The translations under genes were made by a program, and so were the position numbers. A stretch of DNA of 64,000 bases, from positions 816,001 through 880,000 of the forward strand of contig JACCIC010000036.1 in the NCBI GenBank assembly GCA_018907035.1, in the 5' to 3' direction. Origin of the DNA: Sycobia sp. Sy_11 (lineage: Eukaryota; Arthropoda; Insecta; Hymenoptera; Epichrysomallidae). Each line of letters begins with the position of its first letter. Within the stretch, counting starts at the first letter, position 1. Below the pieces are notes generated by a model that saw only the letters and a list, made by a program, of their open reading frames with translations, was not told where the DNA came from and ran no database searches. This document shows positions 49,970 to 63,849 of this stretch, piece by piece.

Positions 49970-51108
49970 ACTTACTTATGCAAATAGAAAACAAATTAAT
50001 TACCTAAAATAATAAATGAATTGAAAAACTTATATATAGGAAATAATATATATAAATATATATATATATATATACATAAATATATAACAAAATATAAAAC
50101 ATGTGTGGAAATTTTTTGATGATCATCTTGTTCCTTCTAATACAGAAGCTAAACGAAACTTACTTTCACTACGAAGACAAGATCAGTTATAGTCGTCTAG
50201 TAAAAAAAACATGTCTGGGATTAGTATATTGATATAATATATAGTAGTATATAACTATACTATTAGCTAACTTTTATGACTTAGCTTCGTATTTATACAA
50301 TGTTCGGCAATTTCATATTACTAAATTGCCATATTTTCGGAAAGAATGTTTTTAAATTCTAAATCTTTATAAATATTGTAAAATAATGATTTGTATTGAA
50401 ATAAGATACAGCAGGATGAGAGTATAGTTTGTGCAAGAACATAAAATTGCCTCGAGATGAAACAATTTGAAATCCTTTATTTAGGAAAAATGTTGTCAAT
50501 TTATACAGAATCTTTATTGAATCACTTATTCAGTTGCGGAAATAAGGTTAATATAATTCATACGTGCCTCGCGCAAACTTTGGCAGATAACAGTAGTTTG
50601 CTGTAACTCCTAATTTTAATAGATTAATTTCTTATATAATCTTCTGCATGCTACTTTCGTAATACAAATAATATATATATATATATATACATATATATTA
50701 TGCAAGCATTTTTTATCATAATTAAACGATCTAATTGGGAGAATTTTTTACATTGCGATAAGAATCTTTTACATTAAAACTAAGATAATTTATGTAAAAA
50801 AGGAAAATAATTCTATGTTAACTCGCTGTCACATTAGCAAATATAAAGTGAATGTAGCAAGTGGAAATAGATTATTATAATTGAAGAGTGTCAATTTAAT
50901 ATATAAAATTATTAAAAAATGAATCTATTGAATTTAGGACATGTAGAAAACCACCGTTACATGCCAGAACTTACTCTAGTCACGTATGAATTATTTATAT
51001 ATATATATATTGGTATAGAGCATAACGTAATTCAAATAAAACATTTATTATATAGAAGAAATTCAGTAAGTATTTGTAAAATTATGATGATCATATACGT
51101 ATGTAAAC

Positions 51109-51110
<2 letters not shown>
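49970..51110. other. AT-rich, no gene recognised
   Basis: Short TA runs near 50046-50075 and 50672-50690 only. Confidence 0.4.
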
Positions 51111-51112
<2 letters not shown>

Positions 51113-51162
<50 letters not shown>

Positions 51163-51282
51163 GAACAGAATAAAATAGAATAAGCCAAAATAAGTGCCAA
51201 TTTTAGATAGACAAACAAGTATTTGATTATTATATGTTAGTAATTTATGGGATAATCGCAGTATGTGTGTGTGTGTGTGTGT
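51113..51282. repeat. (TA)n and short (GT)n
   Basis: (TA)n at 51113-51160 and (GT)n at 51264-51282, with unique sequence between. Confidence 0.9.
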
Positions 51283-52182
51283 CATCACGGGTGGGTGGAT
51301 GGATGTTAATTATTTATTAAGAAAATAACAGAAAGTAAATTTTAGAAAAATTTCATTATTTTCAAGATTATTTCCAGAATTCAACTGTTAAAACATCCAA
51401 TTGTTTATCTTTTCATCAATATTTTCAAAAGTTTTAGATCAAAATTGAATATTATAAATTTTTACCTACAATTCTGTACATTAAAGTTTAATTTAAGTAA
51501 ATTCATTCAATTCGTAGATAAATCAAGTAACTGTTTCATATCTGCAGATAACAGATTTTCAACAATTCTTGCATTCCACGACTATTTCAGAATTATAATA
51601 TCTTTGCAATTATAATACCTTTGCAATTATCATAATGTTTTATACAACTGTGTTTTCTTAACATACATATTTCTCTTTATCGATTTGTTAAAATTTATCA
51701 AATAGTATTCTTATCATAATAAGAAAATCGAAAAATAAAGTTGGAAAATTAGAAAGTAGCCTATGGCAATGTCATCGTACGTAACGGGAAATCTGGTGAA
51801 TAGCCATAACATTCCCGAAATGCAGCAAAGGGGATTATAAATATGGTTGTAGCGCATCTTTTCAGGAATTTCCTCGAAGCTGATGGAAGCACATAGGGCC
51901 ATCCTCGTCCTTATATGAAAAATCGGAATTTTCCGCTTAGCTCCCTCTTCTCCCCTTATCCGCCGACGCAACATCTCATAGGCGCATTAGCATTACCTCG
52001 TGCTGAGCCGAGAGCGCAAGTGTATGCATCGTTTATTTTCTTTTCATTCTTCTTGCCGATCTTTCTCCCTTATGCCATTCTCGCGTTCTTATGCGCACAC
52101 ATCGTCTCTCTCTTTCTCCATACACGCGGCCTCTGTAATAAATTGCACGTCTGCGTGTGACTGCATGTGCGCTACGTACGGG

Positions 52183-52184
<2 letters not shown>

Positions 52185-52239
<55 letters not shown>
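52185..52239. repeat. (CT)n microsatellite
   Basis: About 26 units. Confidence 0.93.
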
Positions 52240-52243
<4 letters not shown>

Positions 52244-53484
52244 GAGCTTGAGCACATCGGCCAAGGCACAAGAACCGTTTCGACAAACTGGTTCTATGCG
52301 TTACCTATGTCTCAAGTGCGCGCGCTCATTCGGAATATTCAAAAAAGAAAGCAGAGATTCGCGCAGTCCTGGCGTAGCAGGCTAGAAGGAAAGACGCGAG
52401 CCGATTAACATCATAGAGATAGATCTACAGAGAGAAAGAAAGAGAGAGGAAGAGAGGGGGCGAGAGAGAGAGTGAGCGAATTGACTTGAATTGAATTATG
52501 TTCTTCTCAGCTATTAACTTATGGCCCCTTTTAATCAAACTTAAACGACAATATGTTTTATATAATAATATATAATATGCAACAATATAAAAGTTATACT
52601 AAACAATTGAAAACACTAGGGCTTGCCTACTTGGAATTATTATGTTTTATAAATCCAGATACTAAATTGAATTAAAAATAGAAAATTATATAGAACAAAC
52701 ACAAGAAATGTGATTGCTCTACGGGATTCTATTTACTACCGAATTCTATTTAATGGTATTTATGATTCATCTCTAATTTAAAATCAATGTATCAAGGTAT
52801 AAAAATATTTTTCTTTTAATCTTCATTCGTTACCTAACTTTCGATAAGGTATAGTTAATTTAAGGATTTTAGTTAAAGCCTTACTTAAGTAAAGTCGCTT
52901 TGGCAGGGTTTCATTTATGTGAAGGAATAGGCAGAATCGCGTAAAATTCACACTGGTAGCAACTTCAAAATATGATATATCACACAGAGAAAAAAAGATA
53001 TTTTAGCAAATTCAATAGTATTTGAAAGAGAAATACATATAATTAAAAATAAAAAACTTTCTATAAGTAGTTTTATAGGCATAACAATATCTGCAGGATT
53101 ATACGAGAAATGGATAAAAACGGTATGTTATTGAGTTGTAAATCAGAATATCTCGAAAAATTTGATTTGTCCATGTAATCTCTTAATAAATTATCATTCC
53201 AATTGCAAAGTTTTCAAAACGCATTCTGAACTTCTAAAAGCTGTATGTGAAAATTAAGATTGAACTAGCAAACAGGTTTTATACTACTGCTTGCCGATAC
53301 TCCAATGTTGTAACATTATTGTAAAAATAATTGGTTTGTCAAATAGCTTAAGCATTGAAAGTAGAATGACAGGCGGTAATAGAGAATTGTCATATGTGTA
53401 TAAATTTTAACAGAAATAAATGGATGTTATTTTAAGGTTGTAGGTGCTAAAATCCATCATTATTATTGCAGTGATAGAACAAAT

Positions 53485-53870
53485 ATTTGATAACGCCAAA
53501 TGATTTACAAAACTAAGGACATTTCTTCGTAGCAGAATTCTTTTTGCTTGAATGATCGTACAAACTCGTGTTTTATGAATGAAAATAATAGTCTAATAAA
53601 AAAAAGTGTTATACACAGTTATAAAAACAAGACTGACTAAAAAATCGCGATTAATATTTTAATAGTCCCAGGATTAGGTAGGGTAGAATTTTGAATGAAG
53701 CCATACATTTTTCGAACTGTGACGTTACTAGGCCTTTGACATTACAATTTCTACTCGAACATCTTCGTGTGTTAGTAGTAATGGAGTGGCTACCAAATAG
53801 AAATAAAGTTACTCCTTTTACAGTTAACGCATCTAAGATAAAAATCGACTGTGTATGAGTGAATGGCAAG
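53485..53870 (-). repeat. About 350-bp repeat, inverted copy of 55880-56245
   Basis: Its reverse complement matches the other copy through GTTCGAGTAGAAATTG, CTAATCCTGGGACTATTAA and ATTAATCGCGA, and on through CGTGTTTTATGAATGAAAAT-type sequence to AAAGGAC. Identity is roughly 70-75% by eye, with small indels. There is no clear coding capacity, and the element type is unknown. Confidence 0.6.
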
Positions 53871-53999
53871 TATCCTATTAAGTTACATATATAAATTTTG
53901 GCATGGCTTACCAAATTATATTGAAGTAGTATAAATTTAAAATATCAAAATTTTCAGAACAATGTTAAAGTTGTCTCAGTGACAGTATAAAACATTTAA

Positions 54000-55870
54000 C
54001 CAATTAAGTTATTTGTATTTTTATGTTAAATATTAATATTTCATAAATCGAATGTTGTAAATTGTTTTCCAATTTTGTCATGAATTGTTGTTTTGACTAG
54101 AATATTTCATATGAACGTCCTAAATCTATTAGCACCATAGATAATTACCGTCTACAAATATAAGAGGAATGTTTCTCAATAAACATCATTCAGTTCCAAA
54201 TAAGCAGGTTTCAAATGTTTGCATATATACGCAATCGTATTACAAGGTAGAATGCGCTAATTTTGCTCCAACCAAGTGTCGTACAAAGTTCGTCAGATGG
54301 ACTAAATAATAAATCGGCGCAGCAGTCAAAATATAAAAAATTTGATTTTTTTCGATGTTTCGTTTAATAATTACCTTTCACGGAATCGATTTAGGGCATT
54401 ATTGATTTAAAGCTTTTGAAGGCTATAAATGAAGTGTGTAAATGCTATGAAAAATAATAATTGAAAATAACCTATAAGAATTTGATTGATACGCAAACTT
54501 CAAGATACTCAATATTTATTAATCGCTGTGGAAATGTATTAATTCTATGTTCTGAGTTTTGATTTTAATGTCAATATGTAGACCATTAGTTAAAACAAAA
54601 ATCTTGCTCTTATAACTGCTCATTCACTTCATAAATAATGCTTTCTTTTTCTAATATTTATCATGAATAAATATCTAGGTCTTGATCATAAAGATGGTAT
54701 TGAAATACTTGATAATTCTGAAGATAAACAGAGAAAGTGAGAGAGGAAGGGGGTTACTAACATAAATACGATAAAATATAAACTTTATAGCTTTATGCAA
54801 AATAAAAATATCGTTTAGATCAAATATCGTATAAAATGAATAAGTAAGTAAATAAATAAAAGTAAACTGAGTATGAGAATAAATACTATAAAATTTCTCA
54901 GTAAGTTTAGACATCACTCCATTTCAAAGAAGGTAGTAAATAGCAATAAATATTTCGTTATTACAATGTACATAAAAACATAATGTAATACAAATATATA
55001 GTGTAGATCTTTCTTCGTATACATGCACCAGTCAGCTCTTAATTACACGGATACATAGAACTTAAACTGACTAGGTATTTATAATGGGACGACTAGAAAT
55101 AAATGAAATTAAAATATAGGTGAAATAAGCAATTGATCAAGTTCAAGGAGGTATTGCTAACTACTGACTCCAGCCTGGTAAGACACGAAGGTTCAGAATT
55201 ACAGGAATTTTCGGAGATGCGCATCTCGAACTCCGAAAGATAACGCACCACCTTTTCGACGAGCCCGCGGACAGATTTCTATACTACTCAGACGTCTATC
55301 AAATCATCTTTATAGTAATATATCTTAGATATATATTTGGTACTTTAATGTTCAGTCATACAATTGCGTCTCCTAGAGAGGATGTGTAGCCTATACAGAG
55401 CATCTGCTGGGAGTAGAATGGTCTTCATACACAGGAATTTCGTAGTAGTATACTTTTAATCTTTAAATTGTAATTCCCCACAAAGGAATGTATAAATATA
55501 GCGAAGGAATCCCAAAATCCTTCACTCTAAATCTGTTATTTAATTTTCTCTTTGCAATAGCTCCACATGGAGCAAAGGTTATATAACCTTATATAGCCTT
55601 AATGAAATGATACATCGGTATTCACCTAGTTAGACACTACTTAGACCTCGACTTAGACTGATCGCTGGAACACCGTTCCGCGCCCCAGTATGCATGACAT
55701 ATGTAGAAAATTCTGTACGAATCTGTAAATAAACCGCATCAACAATATTCCAGATATTGGGATAGTCTAACGTGCGAAACGCATAGGTCATATCAGGTAT
55801 ATAAGTCGTCCCCTCGCATATAAATCATTATTGCGTGCCGCTCAGTCGTACCCTACAAATTTGCATAATA
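54000..55870. other. Spacer between the inverted 350-bp repeats, no gene recognised
   Basis: A moderately GC-richer patch at 55160-55290 may be an old coding remnant, but I could not identify it. Confidence 0.35.
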
Positions 55871-55879
55871 GATATATTC

Positions 55880-56245
55880 ATGTAAAGGAGACAAAATGAT
55901 TTTTAGTTTGTAATCACTGCGTTACTACTATATAGCTCGGCATACGCTTACACGGTAACACATGAAAACGTTCGAGTAGAAATTGCAAAGTAAAATGCCC
56001 GGTAACGTCAGACCTGGAAGATGTTATGAAAGTCCAACCCTGCCTAATCCTGAGACTATTAAGAAATTAATCGCGACTATTTGGTGGGTGCTATTTTTCT
56101 AGTTGTGTATAACGCTTTCTTCTATTAGACTATTAATTTTAATCATAAAACTCGAGCAATTACGGTGGTGCCGAGAAAATACTTCCGCTACTAATAAAAG
56201 TCCTTTGCTTTCTGCATTATTCGGTGTTGTCTGTTCTCAATCAAT
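55880..56245 (+). repeat. About 350-bp repeat, copy 2
   Basis: This is the direct-strand copy of the inverted pair with 53485-53870. It carries about 20 extra bases near 55935 relative to the other copy. About 2 kb of unrelated DNA separates the two, so they could be separate insertions or the two arms of one element. Confidence 0.6.
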
Positions 56246-57231
56246 TGTCAATTCTCGGTCTTGTCTGTTCGTTCGGTCAAAAATCTTCAAAACTCTACTT
56301 TTTCAGTTACCTTTTTGCAAGAACTTTTAAAGAGATTTTGAATACGTTTATGTAAATAGTAGTCTAAACTACAGCATATTAATTTTTCATAGAAACTTAA
56401 TAAAGAGTTTAGTTGCAATGGAAATAAAACCCCAGATTTTGTTAGTTGTGTTCCAATTTATGTACATAACTCAATTTCAATCAATTGTAATTTTCTTTTG
56501 GGATGACAAAGTTCGCTGAAATTTTATCATTTTAGGCATAACAATATAATTAATAGATATGCCGAACTGAAAAAAATCCAATAAAGATGGATTTTAGCAC
56601 ATATTACCTTAACATATATATGCAATAAAAGAAACTGGCCCCAGTACATAAACCTATGTAGCACACCTATAAATTGTAGTTCCAGTCCACGATGATTCTT
56701 TTGAGGCACGAACCCGAGTCTGCCCTTTTCCATAAAAATACGGGAAAGTCCACATAAGGGTTGCTCCGGATAAACCTAAAAAAACAAGCTGATTCAATGA
56801 ATGGAAAAGACTAATCCCTGGGAATACCTTATCAAAGTTGAAGAATATATAAACAAAGTTTTATAAACTTTTTGTTTATGTCTATAACCAAAAGTCAGCA
56901 CTAAAGTGCCAAGGTACAATTATTCAATTATTTACTTCCATTAAGTCAGAAACCAAAAATCGCTTGATCATCTCACATAAGATGTACTTAATGAACAATT
57001 ATAAATAACTCAATTAAATGCAATAATCTAGTCACGCAAAAAAGTTCCAAGGGCAAATGTATAAAATAGTTATTTCTCAGTGTAATAAAAATTATTCCCA
57101 TTATATTCAACTTCTATATCAACAAGAATTTTTGTCACATACCCTTATAATAAAAGTCTTATAATTCTGCATAATCACTTGATGGTAAATCGATGTAATA
57201 CATCGCTCGTACAAGAGACAAAGAAGCAGAC

Positions 57232-57232
<1 letters not shown>

Positions 57233-57274
<42 letters not shown>

Positions 57275-57275
57275 C
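57233..57275. repeat. (GA)n microsatellite
   Basis: Purine tract within GACAGAGA-type sequence. Confidence 0.9.
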
Positions 57276-57517
57276 AGAGACAGAGAAAGAAAATCATAAA
57301 TAAGATAAACTTCGGAGGATTTTAGGTTTTATAATGAGCACAATACATATGTTCATCATCACACATATCGGAACAAAAAACGAAGAAATTTTTGCGACAT
57401 TTCCAAATATTTTCCTAAATTGCGTTCATATTTGCTTTTCTTTATGATATAATAATACGCATCGATGTGCATGTTCAGGTTCCTTTCAAGAAAGGTTTAG
57501 CGCTACTCACCTCTCTG

Positions 57518-57655
<138 letters not shown>

Positions 57656-57659
57656 TCCC

Positions 57660-58110
57660 ATACACAATACTGGAGCTTACGGCGCGGTTATACGTATTTT
57701 ATTTGTCTTTGATCGAGGCTGGAAATTTTTTATGTCTCCCCTTTTATATGTACCGGCAAGAGCGCACTCATTTTACACCAACTGGGGAGGGAATATTGGC
57801 GCCGCGCTCGCGCGCGCGAGCTTGTTTTAACTTCGGCCCTGTTTTTATGACGGATTATTTACGTTTACCACTAAAAAATTTTACTACTGCCAATATTTCA
57901 AAATTCATTTGTTTTTTCTCGCTCGCGACGTACGCACGCCACAGTCTCCGTCATTATTTATGGAAATGTGCGTGTATATAATATTTACACAAGTGTGTTC
58001 GTTTAATTCAGAAGTGCACACGCACAGGTAAACGCACGCACGCGCACATACATATTATACACATATGTGCGTACGCGTCGTAGCTGGACAAATGCACGGA
58101 CGAACAAAAG
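57660..58110. promoter_or_regulatory. CpG-rich block, candidate regulatory region
   Basis: A short CpG-rich segment (GCGCCGCGCTCGCGCGCGCG around 57800) is followed by CpG- and CA-rich sequence up to the SINE copy at 58122. The open frame at 57703-57981 has no recognisable domain. Confidence 0.18.
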
Positions 58111-58121
58111 CAGATTATTGA

Positions 58122-58294
58122 GAGAACTATGATAACTTGATCATTAGAGCGATGGACCAATAATATGGTGATCCGAGTTCAAATCCCAAGCCCGACAGAT
58201 TGGCACAAGCACCGTTGTAACAATTTGCATGCGCTTTGTTTATAAACACGTCGTAGACAGCCGTCGATAATTAACGCGACTACTTACAAGCATA
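58122..58294 (+). mobile_element. tRNA-derived SINE, copy 2
   Basis: Box A-like ATTAGAGCGATGGACC and box B GAGTTCAAATC (58175-58185) precede GGCACAAGCACCGTTGTAA and TTGCATGCGCTTTGTTTA. It is collinear with copy 1 on the same strand. The last conserved stretch is CTTACAAGCAT. Confidence 0.65.
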
Positions 58295-59477
58295 CCGTAA
58301 TTACACTATATTACAAAAAAACTTTATTAAACTTTGATTATTAGTATGGAACAAAGACGCATTGTTCAAAATATATAAAAACAAATTTGAAGAAAAATTG
58401 CATTATTTTCAATTATCCCAGAAGATATTTATATTTGCTACTATTACAATATGAAAATTAATCATGATAATTATCAATTTTCCACAAAAGCTGTTCTAAA
58501 TGCCAGTTCGGTTTACAAAACCGACTGTTATAATAAAAATGTCACGTATATAAGAATACCTTTTATTGAACTGAACTATCTTTTTTCACAGTCAGTGGCA
58601 CTTGCTCTAATCTGTAATAATAATAATTATTATACGATCATTCGGATAAGAACGATATTTCAAATCAATTAATTATGTGACATAAGCAAGTATAAAAAAA
58701 AATTTGTTCAGATTTTTGTAATTATATTTACCTTTGAATTAATTATAGTATATGGCTTTATCAAAGTTCAATCTTTTTAATGAATTGCCGAGAATATAAT
58801 GAATATTGAATGAAAGGATTATGCTTACATCGCGAATAATTACTCATTGCTTAGACTCTATTTAGGGAAACAATTTTAATTATCATTCTACATAATATAT
58901 AATTTAATAAATATTGTATATGGGCAGTCGACAAAAGTACAATTCAATTGTTTTACATAATATATAATGATTGGGATAAAATCTGTAAAATTTAAAATTT
59001 AAATGTTTAATAAATTAATATTATTTCACTATGAATGATGGTAAGAAGAAAATATTACAGCTTACTTTGATTCTTTGCAGTACGGGCATCGAGGATTTCA
59101 AGCTAATACAATTTTCTAGTAAATTGTATCGCGTATGTCTCTCATGATAATTGAAAATATTATTATCATTATTTTGAAATTCTAAGAGAACAACGTTTAG
59201 CACACACTACCTGCATATCCAGAGATTATTGAGAAAATTCTCAATGGGCCCAAAGATCGAGAGGACTGACTCTAACGAGTATGCTTTAACCCATACGGCA
59301 CTTCTATTTTTGATTGACCCCCTTTTTGGATCATTCGTAAAATTCGAATTTATGTATATCAGTTAGTAGTAACACACTTGATCATTATTAAATTTTATAA
59401 TGAAACTACGCCAATGAATTGTACAATTCAATGATATGAACGCGCGCGCCCGCGCGTGTATGTGTGTTTTGTATCTG

Positions 59478-59582
<105 letters not shown>

Positions 59583-59829
59583 TCTGTGCGTGCGTGTATG
59601 TGTCTGTGTTTGCGTATTTCCTAGAGATACTTAAAAGCTGGATAATTATTATAATTTACATGCATAAACTCGAATTTTTTGTCTTCCTGCATTGTCACTA
59701 TCGTGAGATAACTTTAGCTCTCATTGAACATCTTATTTTTATTGAAATGACTTGGGATGAGCTGCGACTTGTCATCACAATTATCTGTATACCGTGATAA
59801 TATTATGGTTAAATGTTTGTGATATATAT

Positions 59830-61237
59830 TTTAAAGCCGATGTTCTGCCAACCGTGAAATTGGCGATTAAAGGTATTAGCACAGATCTTTAAAAAGATTG
59901 AAGGTAATCAATTAAATATGTACATCATAATTTCTAGAGTTCAATCAATTTCGTAAATATATACTCAGAATTATTAATCTCATAACAAGGGTACAAATAA
60001 AATCTTTCACCTGAATTTTAGCTATATAAATATATATATTTATAATTTAAATTATTTTGCATCTACATGTATTCAAAAACAACTGAGCCTAAATAAATCA
60101 TTTATTATCAAAGATGTTATATATTTATGAGCTAATGAAAAATTCTTTTTTCTTTTTTCTTTTGATCGTCGTACCGAAATTCGCATACTATTACGTAAGA
60201 AAATAAAATGATTTGTTTCTCACCTGCAAACACTTTTTTAGCGGAATATTATCTCCGCACCTCCTCTGACGTCTAGAAAAAGTATTAATAAAAAATGTGA
60301 CATATGTGTCAATTTAAATATTATAATTTTCGATGACCTTGAAATATATATATATAATACTTTTTAAGATTAGTCAAGTCAAACATATTATAGTCTACCG
60401 TTACTTTTTAAGACAGTCAAATAATTATTTCTTGAATAATATACACAGTTAACATTGTAAACCATCCGTATGCTCACGGACCGTGATGTCAAACATTAGC
60501 TTCATGTAATTAAATACAAAAGAAAAATAAAATGAATTGGATTATAGATATATAGAATATGATAATATATATTAAGACTATTTATATAAGCCCCTGAACA
60601 TCTCGATCAGTGACTTTTGTTAAACCCAAACAATCAAGAACCGAATCACATCAAAGACATAGTCTAATTTTGTTTGCGTGTGTGTCTGCGTGTGTGCGTA
60701 TGTACGTGTGTGCAAGTGTAATAGATAATTTGAGTATATAGAGTTCAGAATAATCAGGGGGTGGTAGTAGGGATCCACCTGTACTTTCAATCCATAGAGT
60801 AGTCATTATAATTAAATTAAAAAATATAGTACTTAAAGATAATCATATGGTGATCATTGAATGTGCACTGTACATTATTTATCAAAATGTATCAGTTAAA
60901 AGAAATAGCTACAAATTAATAATGTATATATTAATCAGCTTAACAATATTTTTAATTATGAATTCATTGTACAAATTTTTAATTCATAAAATAGATAGAT
61001 AATTGCTTAACGGATATTTTATTAAAATAAATTTGTAGATGCTGTACTGTAGTGTGTGTGATTACATGGTCAAAATTTAAGAGACAATTATGGTTTTTAT
61101 CATGCAAAACAGTGATTTTTTATAGATATTTTAACGAACTTGTTGATCTTATTATTTATTTGGCATTGTGGGAATTTATTGTTTAAGATCGCAACCTTCT
61201 TTTCATTCGATTCGATATAAAAACGTTGATATAAATA

Positions 61238-61289
<52 letters not shown>

Positions 61290-62150
61290 TAGTTATTGAA
61301 GAACTAGAAGAATTAGATCTACTTTGGTAGTATAAAAAATGGTATTATGTATTGATAGCCAAAACAGCTGCAGATTACTTATTATCCATGGTTATTTGAT
61401 TTAAATTATTAACAAGTCCCTACATGTTTTTTAGATGAAAAATACTTTGAAATTAGATATACATAAACAATACACATTAAGATTTAAATCTTACTATACA
61501 TAATTGGCATCAGTGTATTATCATCTGTTTGAGTAACACAATTCGAAACCTAATAGGGCATTGATATAGGACGATTCTTATATTGATTATGTAAATATAG
61601 CAATAACCTTACTCGTGTACCACCATATACACGGTATACTTATCTATTGTAAATTTTCATTTAAATAGCAGAAGAAAAATCATTACTTGTAACAATGTAA
61701 ATGAAAAGGAAAGAATTTCTTTATTTTGCTTTACAATATTTTCATAGACACATAAGTGAATTAAATCTACAAAAATAGAAAGTTTTAATATATGTTTGGG
61801 ATTTAAATATTGAATATATTACTTTATACATAAGATAATTTCATACAATATTATAGTAAAATAAATTTATTTTAAAAATTCAATAATAAGTATGTTCGCT
61901 ATAAATAAACATTTGTAATTGTCAAAATGAACGTACAATTTCATTTAAATGAATGATTATTTACATGGCGTTATTTTTACAATGTAGGTGATTTATGGAC
62001 ATGAAATATTATTATACAATATTTAAAAAATATATATTACAAATATTTACTTTCGACGTGGCAACATACTCATCGGGCTGGATCAAACAAGAATTGCATA
62101 ATAACTTATATGTTTAACAATCCCCAACATTATACACTGAAACTGATATA
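59830..62150. other. AT-rich, no gene recognised
   Basis: More than 2 kb with only the (TA)n at 61239. Probably part of the long intron of the signal-peptide gene, if that gene runs left. Confidence 0.35.
61239..61286. repeat. (TA)n microsatellite
   Basis: About 24 units. Confidence 0.93.
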
Positions 62151-62194
62151 ACAGACCCGACAAGCTCTCGCTCTCTCTCTCTCACTCCTTCTAC

Positions 62195-62196
<2 letters not shown>

Positions 62197-62289
<93 letters not shown>
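62197..62289. repeat. Long (TA)n microsatellite
   Basis: About 46 units with one CA interruption, preceded by a short (CT)n at 62167-62184. Confidence 0.94.
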
Positions 62290-62292
<3 letters not shown>

Positions 62293-62643
62293 GCGTGTGC
62301 GTGTACACCATTTGAAAACGCGAATATTTATCAATTATATATTGAGTATGCATCTTACTCGTTATTTTACCCTGACCTCACAATTTCTCAGATCAAGGCT
62401 CGATTCATTCAACCAACTGATTCGAATGCGTAGGGATTACATTATGTTAAAAGATAAAAAAATAATAAATAAAAGGGAAATAAATGCGCCAAAGAAACTC
62501 TGCTCCATTGACCTTCAATTACAAAGATTTGCATTGAACTTCAGTGCCGCGCTACCACCACCAACCACCGCCACCATCGCACACCGATAACTCGTTATAT
62601 TCGCATTCGCGCGCGCAATTGCCTGCCGATCGTGGCGCCGATG

Positions 62644-62646
<3 letters not shown>

Positions 62647-62707
<61 letters not shown>
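62647..62707. repeat. (TA)n microsatellite
   Basis: About 30 units within CpG-richer sequence. Confidence 0.94.
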
Positions 62708-62708
<1 letters not shown>

Positions 62709-62958
62709 GTCAGATGCAGTCTCAGCTCGCTTATATTATAACGCTTGCGATAACGTAATTATCTTATGCCGCAAACGCAGTCGCTTTCGCATCAGGCTCA
62801 CAATCGCGCCCCTGTATATTACACCGCTCGCGTTTCGTCGGCGCCACAAGTAAATTATAATATAAGTAACTCTGTGTGTGTCTGACGAACATTTGTAAAT
62901 TAACAAAAGAAAACAGTGGTATATACGTTGATAACATTTATACAGTAATAATACTCAC

Positions 62959-63031
62959 CGAAACAGATCCCAGACAATACCAGCATCAACACCGGCGACG
63001 GCCTCCCCGTCCTCGCCTCTGATGCCATCAT
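62959..63031 (-). CDS. Putative first coding exon encoding a signal peptide; gene unknown
   Basis: On the minus strand an ATG ATG at 63031 opens a 24-codon frame (MMASEARTGRPSP followed by the hydrophobic run VLMLVLSGICF). It ends in phase 1 at a consensus donor, TTCG|GTGAGTATT. This is what a first exon with a cleavable signal peptide looks like. The frame stays open upstream into a Pro/Ala-rich stretch, so the true start could be further 5', but that sequence looks like GC-rich 5' UTR. The exon lies in a CpG-rich island. No downstream exon was identified with confidence, so a long intron running left is likely. I do not recognise the gene. Confidence 0.45.
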
Positions 63032-63337
63032 CAGAAAAATCGGCGGCGGCAACGGTGGTGACGCCGGCGGCGGTGCTGCAGGCGACGGCGGCGGAGACGG
63101 CGGCGCGCACGACGTGCATCGCGCGCGAGGGATAAGAGCAGAGAGAGAACGAGAGAGAGAGAGAGAGAGAGAGAGAGCAAGAGGCGCGCGCCGACGACGA
63201 TTGACACGCGCGCGCGCGCGCGGCTCGGGCATACCAGGCACTCTCCTCGTTCAACCTATATATATTATACTTATATACACGTCGCACCGGGCACCGCTGC
63301 GCCACGGAGCGTAACTCTTGGGGCCCCTCAATGTTAT

Positions 63338-63390
<53 letters not shown>

Positions 63391-63427
63391 GACATGGGTC
63401 CCTACAATCCGGTACATACACTCACCC

Positions 63428-63485
<58 letters not shown>

Positions 63486-63740
63486 GTATGTATGCATGTA
63501 TGTATGTATGTAAACATGTATGTATGTAAACATGTATATTGTACGTGTACACCGAAAGAGATGCGCTCGGTGTACGTCGAGTTGAGACCGGAAAGAGCGC
63601 AACTCCGCTACTATCTGTATACATACTTTTTTCGCCTTTCTATCGCCCCGCACGCCTGTGCGCGACTGCTTCGACCGTTTTTCCTTTTCGAGAGTCGTTT
63701 TAAATAAGAACGGACGCAGAGGGTGAGCGCGAAGGGTTGC
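63032..63740 (-). promoter_or_regulatory. CpG-rich island upstream of the signal-peptide exon; probable promoter/5' UTR
   Basis: The block is dense in CpG and GGC/GCG triplets (about 63040-63125 and 63180-63320), interrupted by (GA)n at 63143-63177 and 63339-63387 and (TA)n/(ATGT)n at 63428-63540. It lies directly upstream of the minus-strand exon at 62959-63031. Its composition contrasts sharply with the AT-rich surroundings. No TATA box or initiator is assigned. Confidence 0.4.
63428..63540. repeat. (TA)n then (ATGT)n
   Basis: About 27 AT units, then ATGT units with GCATGTA and AAACATG variants. Confidence 0.93.
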
Positions 63741-63810
63741 AAAACAGATATTAGCTCTTCTCTTGTTTCTTTTTCTCTTCCTCTCCCCTCCCGACTTTCT
63801 CACTCACTCA

Positions 63811-63849
63811 CACACACACACACTCTCTCTCTCTCTCTCTCTCTCTCTC
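63811..63849. repeat. (CA)n/(CT)n compound tract
   Basis: CACACACA followed by (CT)n. Confidence 0.9.
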
